From positions 1 through 27,074 of the forward strand of contig CAZRWU010000023.1 of NCBI GenBank assembly GCA_964603915.1: 27,074 bases of DNA, given 5' to 3'. The notes under the pieces were generated by a model. That model was not told the origin of the DNA, searched no databases, and saw only the letters and a program-made list of their open reading frames with translations. The stretch is from REEP01 sp964603915 (GTDB lineage Bacteria; Pseudomonadota; Alphaproteobacteria; Rhodospirillales; Defluviicoccaceae). A program made the position numbers and the translations under genes. Below are positions 22,944 to 27,074 of this stretch, piece by piece. Within the stretch, counting starts at the first letter, position 1; each line of letters starts with the position of its first letter.

Positions 22944-23302
22944 CAGGCGTGCGTGATCGTCGCCGAGCTGAGCGTCACGTCCTGCCCCGTGGCGATGGCG
23001 ACGCTGCTCAGGTTGATATCCGCGCCCGACGTGCCGACCGTAAGCCCGCTGATCCGCACGTCGCCGCCGCTGTCCTTTATCACCGCCGCCGCCGCGTCGC
23101 CGTCGCCGGTCGCCGCAACCGTCGCGGCGTCGAACTCCAAGGTCCACACCGCGCCCGACACGTCGCCGCCGTCCGCCGCGAGGCCGAACGTCGCCAGCAC
23201 CGACGCGCCGCTCGTCCGAAGCTCAAGCGTGCCGTTGGCGCATTCGTCCCGCGTCGCCGTCATGCGCGCGGTCTTGGTGGCGGTGTCGTAGGTCACTGCC
23301 AT
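22943..23302 (-). CDS. Small beta-rich phage structural protein, function unknown
   Basis: A 119-residue, Thr/Gly/Ala-rich protein with alternating hydrophobic residues and few charges, so probably all beta. Segments such as GTLELRTSGASVLATFGLA and ISGLTVGTSGADINLSS recur in unnamed phage proteins encoded near heads or tails. No catalytic or membrane features are visible. It overlaps both neighbours by TGATG, so it is translated with the portal and the following surface-like protein, and the pair may form one accessory structure. Confidence 0.6.
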   Translation of the reverse strand: MAVTYDTATKTARMTATRDECANGTLELRTSGASVLATFGLAADGGDVSGAVWTLEFDAATVAATGDGDAAAAVIKDSGGDVRISGLTVGTSGADINLSSVAIATGQDVTLSSATITHA

Positions 23303-25764
23303 CAGTCCGCCTCCACCTCGAACGGCCGCCCGCCGAACGTGCCGCGGGCGCGCTTGCCGCCGGCCTCGCGGGTCAGCTCATACGGCCGCCCGTTGAACGT
23401 GCCCTTCTCGCGCATGCGCGGCGGCTTGCCGGGCTGCTCGGCCTTCGCCGCCGCCTGCTTTTCGGCCGAGGCGATCTTCGCGCCCGCCTGCCGCTCGCCC
23501 GACGCCATCTGCTCGCGCGCAATCTCGCCGTCCTGCGTCAGCTTGCCGCGGGCGATCTCAACGTCCGCCTCCGCCCGCCGCCCGTCCTGCTCGACCCTCG
23601 CGCCGTCGAGCTCGACGCGGCGGTCATCCTGGTCCACCCGCCTGCCCTCAAGCGCGAGCTTCTGGCCTTCCATTTCCGTCTGCGCCTTCGTCGCGTCGAT
23701 CTCGGCGAAGATTTTAGCCACCTCGGCTTTCAGCTTGTCGATCTCGGCGGCGCTCTTCTGCCCCTCGATCTGCAGCTCCTGCTGCTTGACCGTCATCTCG
23801 CCCTGCGCCTTCTGCGCCTCGACCTGCAGCTTCTGGCCCTCAAGCTGCATCCTCGCCTGCGCCTCCTGCGCCTTGGCCTGCACCTCGGCCATGCGCGCCG
23901 CATGCTCGCCGCTCTTGTCCTCCTGCGGCTCCTGCGGCGGCTGGTAGTTCTCGAAGCCCTCCGCGAGCTTGTCGATAGCCTCATCCATCGTCCGTGCGAC
24001 CTTGAAGCCGCCCGCGACGAACCGGATGCTCTCCGCCACGAACGCCCCGAGCTGCGGAGCGAGCTGCATCGCCTGCACGCCCTGCTGCAGCAACGGGCCG
24101 AGCGCCGACATGAACTCGACCCGGTTCTGCTTTTCCGCCATGCGGTCGGGCTCGATCGTGCTGTCCGTCTCCACGTCGAGCGCGAACGGCCGCATGCGCT
24201 GATCGCGCAGGAGCGCCATCACCGCGTCGATCGTCACGACCTGCTGCAACTGCGCGATCTGCTGCTGCGCCTGCCCCTCGATCTGCGCCGCCTGCTGCCG
24301 CGGGTCCGCCGGCTGTCCGTCCGGGCCCGGCTGTAGCGGCTGCTGCATCAGCGCCGCGACCTGCTGCTGCGCCTGCGCCTGTATCGCTTGCGCCTGCTGC
24401 GCGATCTGCGACGCGGGCGGAAGCTCCGTCTGCGCCAGCGCCATCAGCGCCTCGGCCGGGTAGTGCTCGGCCATGATCTCCGCCTTGATCGCGAGCACGT
24501 CCCGCGCCAGCCGCTGCATTTCCATCTGCCGCTGCTTGACGCGGACGCTGCCGAACTGCGCCTTGAGCTGCTGCGCCCCCAGCGTCTCCTGCGCCTCGGT
24601 CGCTCCGCGCATGATGTCGCTCAGGCCGGTGATCTCGTACACGTCCTGCATGAGCTGCCGCCGCAACTCGACGCATGCCGTGAGCGTCGCCGCGACCTGC
24701 TCGATCGGCATCCACGTGATGGCGTCCGCAACCTTGGCGTTCGGCCCCAGCGCCGCGAGCGAGGACAGCGGGACCATGATCGCCCGGTTGTCCATGTCCG
24801 CCATGGCAAGCTCGATCGCCGAGCCGACCTCGCCGTTGCCCGCCAGGTAGAAGCCCTTCAACCGCAGGCTCTCGGACAGCTTGGCGATGCGGTCCGTTAG
24901 CTCGTTGATCTCCGCAAGCTGGTCCTCGTAGTAGACCACATCGGGGATCGGCGTGAGCGTGCCCGGCCGCAGCGTCCCCAGCGCGGGCTTCGGCATCGGC
25001 CAGAACGTTTCGAGCTGATACATCGGATCGCGAACGTCCGCGATCTCCTTCGCGCCCTCGGCGACCCAGACGACCTTGCGCTTGCCCTTCGCCCAGATTT
25101 CCCAGACGCGCGCCTTGGCCTCGCGGCTGCCGCGCTCGTCATCGTCCTCGTTCTGGTCCCGCGCCTCCGCCCGCGAAACGAACTGCACGCCGTCGCCCGG
25201 CTCGCCAAACCGCGTGCGATACTCCGGCCGCGTGTAGTAGCCGCAGAACGCGACCCAGCCGACCTCCTTCCAAAACCGCCCAGGCCCATGGCGGAAATCG
25301 CGCCGCGGGACGAACGTCGCCGGAACGCCCGGCTCTTCGTCCTCCGTAAGCGCCACGCGCACCACGCCGCGCGCCAGCCGGGCGAGATCGTCCCGCGCGA
25401 GGATCAGCGTGTCATGCAGCTCGTCCCGCTCGGCGTCCGTCTCAAGCCCGCGCTGGAGCATGTCTGCCGCCGCCCGCTTGACCGGATCGCGATCCTTGAA
25501 CCGCGGCGCTACGTCCGGCTGCGGCGGGCGCGAGTAGATCGTCGGGCCGAGCACTTCCATGTTCGCCCAGAACACCTGAAACTCACGGTCGTTCGACGTG
25601 TCGAGCGAGGTCGCCCGCGCATACATGCCGTCGATCTTGTCGCACCGCTCGTGATACTTGCGGTCGCAGTCCTCCGCCTCCTTGAGCATCGCCAGCCACG
25701 GCTTCGCATCGCGCGGGAACTCGGCCTTGTCCTCGTCGGAAACGCGCGTCGTCTCGTCCGTCAT
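23302..25764 (-). CDS. Portal protein
   Basis: An 820-residue portal, long like P22 gp1, that would form the dodecameric DNA channel at one capsid vertex. The N-terminal third holds FWANMEVLGPTIYSRPPQPD (about 65-84) and a DPVKRAAADMLQRGLE helix. The middle has ITGLSDIMRGATEAQETLGA, the usual wing/crown segment. From about 440 to 780 it is Gln/Ala/Glu/Lys-rich helix, matching a barrel that projects into the head. The very C-terminus repeats GTFNGRPYEL and GTFGGRPFEV. It overlaps the terminase stop as ATGA and follows it in the P22 order. Confidence 0.87.
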   Translation of the reverse strand: MTDETTRVSDEDKAEFPRDAKPWLAMLKEAEDCDRKYHERCDKIDGMYARATSLDTSNDREFQVFWANMEVLGPTIYSRPPQPDVAPRFKDRDPVKRAAADMLQRGLETDAERDELHDTLILARDDLARLARGVVRVALTEDEEPGVPATFVPRRDFRHGPGRFWKEVGWVAFCGYYTRPEYRTRFGEPGDGVQFVSRAEARDQNEDDDERGSREAKARVWEIWAKGKRKVVWVAEGAKEIADVRDPMYQLETFWPMPKPALGTLRPGTLTPIPDVVYYEDQLAEINELTDRIAKLSESLRLKGFYLAGNGEVGSAIELAMADMDNRAIMVPLSSLAALGPNAKVADAITWMPIEQVAATLTACVELRRQLMQDVYEITGLSDIMRGATEAQETLGAQQLKAQFGSVRVKQRQMEMQRLARDVLAIKAEIMAEHYPAEALMALAQTELPPASQIAQQAQAIQAQAQQQVAALMQQPLQPGPDGQPADPRQQAAQIEGQAQQQIAQLQQVVTIDAVMALLRDQRMRPFALDVETDSTIEPDRMAEKQNRVEFMSALGPLLQQGVQAMQLAPQLGAFVAESIRFVAGGFKVARTMDEAIDKLAEGFENYQPPQEPQEDKSGEHAARMAEVQAKAQEAQARMQLEGQKLQVEAQKAQGEMTVKQQELQIEGQKSAAEIDKLKAEVAKIFAEIDATKAQTEMEGQKLALEGRRVDQDDRRVELDGARVEQDGRRAEADVEIARGKLTQDGEIAREQMASGERQAGAKIASAEKQAAAKAEQPGKPPRMREKGTFNGRPYELTREAGGKRARGTFGGRPFEVEAD

Positions 25765-27074
25765 AGACGCGCCCCCTTGCCTCTAGCCACCTTCGGAGCC
25801 TGGAACCGGACGCCGCCTTGCAGCTTCCACGGCTTCGGCTTGGCGGGCTCTTCCTCGCGCGGCATGCGGAACGCCAGGCCGAGGTAACGCCATGCCGAGC
25901 CGATGTGCTCGGCCCAATCCTTCACCGGGTTCTCACGGAACGTCTTGAACTCGTCGTCCCATTCGCGCCGATAGGCTTTCAGGCCCTCGCAACCGTGCGC
26001 CACGCGCTCGGCGCGCTCGTCGTCGCCGGCATGGAACGCCGCCACGTTGATCGCCATGCGGCCCGCCTGCAGGCCGTCCGCGACGCTCACCTTGGCGACC
26101 CGCACCGGCTTGCGACCCAGCGCCACAAGCCGCTCCATTCGCGTGCGGCTGCTGCCCCACTCGCCGGCGGTGATGTCATGCGGCACGTAGTCGTTGCCGT
26201 GGTAGCCGCGCTCGTCCAGCCAGGCGACCCAATCGTCAAGGTCCTCGCTCTCGGGGACGTAGAAATCCACGATCCGCAGCCAGCCATTGACCGCCTGAAA
26301 GCACCAGATCGGATTGTTGACCGCCTTGCCCAAATCCCAGACGGTATGCACCGGATGTCGCGGGTCCACCGGCACGTCGAGCAGTCGGCCTTCGCGCTCG
26401 GCCTTCGCCATCTCCGCGCCGAAGTAAGCGCCGACCATCGCGCCGCTGAACGAGCACAGGTATTCCTGTTCGAAGTAGGCGCGGCCGAAGTCGATGCCGT
26501 AGAGCGCCTGATACTCCGCCAGCGCCTCGGCCTGCTGCGCCTGCGTGAGCGCGCCCGTGTGCTCGACGTTGCTGACCTCGGCGAACCAGCTCGGGCTCTT
26601 GCGCGCCATGTCGAGCATGGCCTTGGCGTGATTATTCCCGCGAGGGGTCGTGATGAACGCGGCCCAGCCGCCGTTCTCCTCGATCATCGGGCGAATGTAA
26701 CCCCAGGCCGCCGGGTTCGCGAGCGCCCATTCCGAGAACACCACGCCCGCGACGCCAGCGCCAACAAGGCTGTTGTAGTTGTCCGACCCGACGAGCTGCC
26801 ATGTGGAGCCGTTGCGGAAACGGATAAACATCTCCTGTTCCTGCGTCGCCGCCCGCAATTCCTTCGGGAAGGCTTCGTCTATGCGCCGCTGCCCCGTGTG
26901 CGGATTGACGGCCGTCCAGAGCGCTTTTCGCGCCTGCGCCATCTCCGGAAGCATATGCCAGTAGGACGCAACACGCTCGTGAGCGGCAATCGCTGTCCGA
27001 TGAAGGATCAGGTCGTCCTTGCCCCATCTCCTGTGGGCGATTTCTATGGCGCGCTTGCCGCCATTTTCGAGGTA
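25761..27074 (-). CDS. Large terminase subunit, 5' end outside the window (partial)
   Basis: The frame is open to the window edge (40 codons before the first internal Met), so the gene is truncated; 437 residues are visible. ATPase: Walker A HRRWGKD at 14-20, with Asp instead of Ser/Thr after Lys; Walker B VVFSE at 111-115; coupling motif TTPRGNNHA at 142-150. Nuclease, RNase H-like: Asp247 in WDLG, Asp300 in PHD and Asp386 in KDWAEH. It drives DNA into the prohead and cuts the genome. About 25-40 N-terminal residues are missing. It overlaps the portal start as ATGA; the small terminase would lie upstream. Confidence 0.9.
   Translation of the reverse strand, partial: YLENGGKRAIEIAHRRWGKDDLILHRTAIAAHERVASYWHMLPEMAQARKALWTAVNPHTGQRRIDEAFPKELRAATQEQEMFIRFRNGSTWQLVGSDNYNSLVGAGVAGVVFSEWALANPAAWGYIRPMIEENGGWAAFITTPRGNNHAKAMLDMARKSPSWFAEVSNVEHTGALTQAQQAEALAEYQALYGIDFGRAYFEQEYLCSFSGAMVGAYFGAEMAKAEREGRLLDVPVDPRHPVHTVWDLGKAVNNPIWCFQAVNGWLRIVDFYVPESEDLDDWVAWLDERGYHGNDYVPHDITAGEWGSSRTRMERLVALGRKPVRVAKVSVADGLQAGRMAINVAAFHAGDDERAERVAHGCEGLKAYRREWDDEFKTFRENPVKDWAEHIGSAWRYLGLAFRMPREEEPAKPKPWKLQGGVRFQAPKVARGKGARL

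Overview
The window looks like the late (virion and lysis) region of a short-tailed, P22-like double-stranded DNA phage or prophage from a high-GC host, probably an alphaproteobacterium. This rests on the strong G/C bias at third codon positions, the gene order, and protein features such as a P22-type head/tail set and GNAT, DUF4326 and tail-fibre proteins of kinds common in phages of that group. No integrase, att site, tRNA, CRISPR array or host gene is visible, so a free phage and a prophage cannot be told apart here. The right edge cuts the large terminase gene.

Layout. From 27074 down to 1201 almost everything is on the minus strand and reads right to left. DNA packaging comes first (TerL, portal), followed by three small or accessory genes, the scaffold, the major capsid protein and a probable decoration protein. 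A strong intrinsic terminator follows the capsid/decoration pair. Next come an MptE-like/methyltransferase fusion, a protein with HhH-like and AT-hook-like segments, the head-tail adaptor, a P22 gp10-like tail hub protein, a GNAT acetyltransferase, and three candidate ejection proteins (one with a lytic transglycosylase-like domain). The host-recognition block holds a tail fibre, an Ig-like protein, two more fibre/appendage proteins and a beta-helix tailspike. The lysis end follows: coiled-coil protein, TM plus coiled-coil (spanin-like) protein, M15 peptidase endolysin, holin candidate, lipoprotein and several very small proteins. Nearly all these genes overlap by ATGA, GTGA or TGATG/TAATG junctions, so they are probably translationally coupled.

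The first 1.2 kb runs on the plus strand and converges on the late operon: an XRE-type regulator and three small phage genes, one of them DUF4326-like and probably frameshifted. A second plus-strand gene, a lone two-helix membrane protein, sits at about 9.45-9.69 kb inside the tail module.

How the genes work together. TerL pumps DNA through the portal into a scaffold-built capsid, and the adaptor and hub close the head. The ejection proteins would form a conduit and cut peptidoglycan, fibres and spike bind or degrade surface glycans, and the lysis genes release progeny. The parts least explained by this scheme are the MptE-like/methyltransferase fusion, the GNAT protein, the antisense membrane gene and the terminator placed after the capsid genes.
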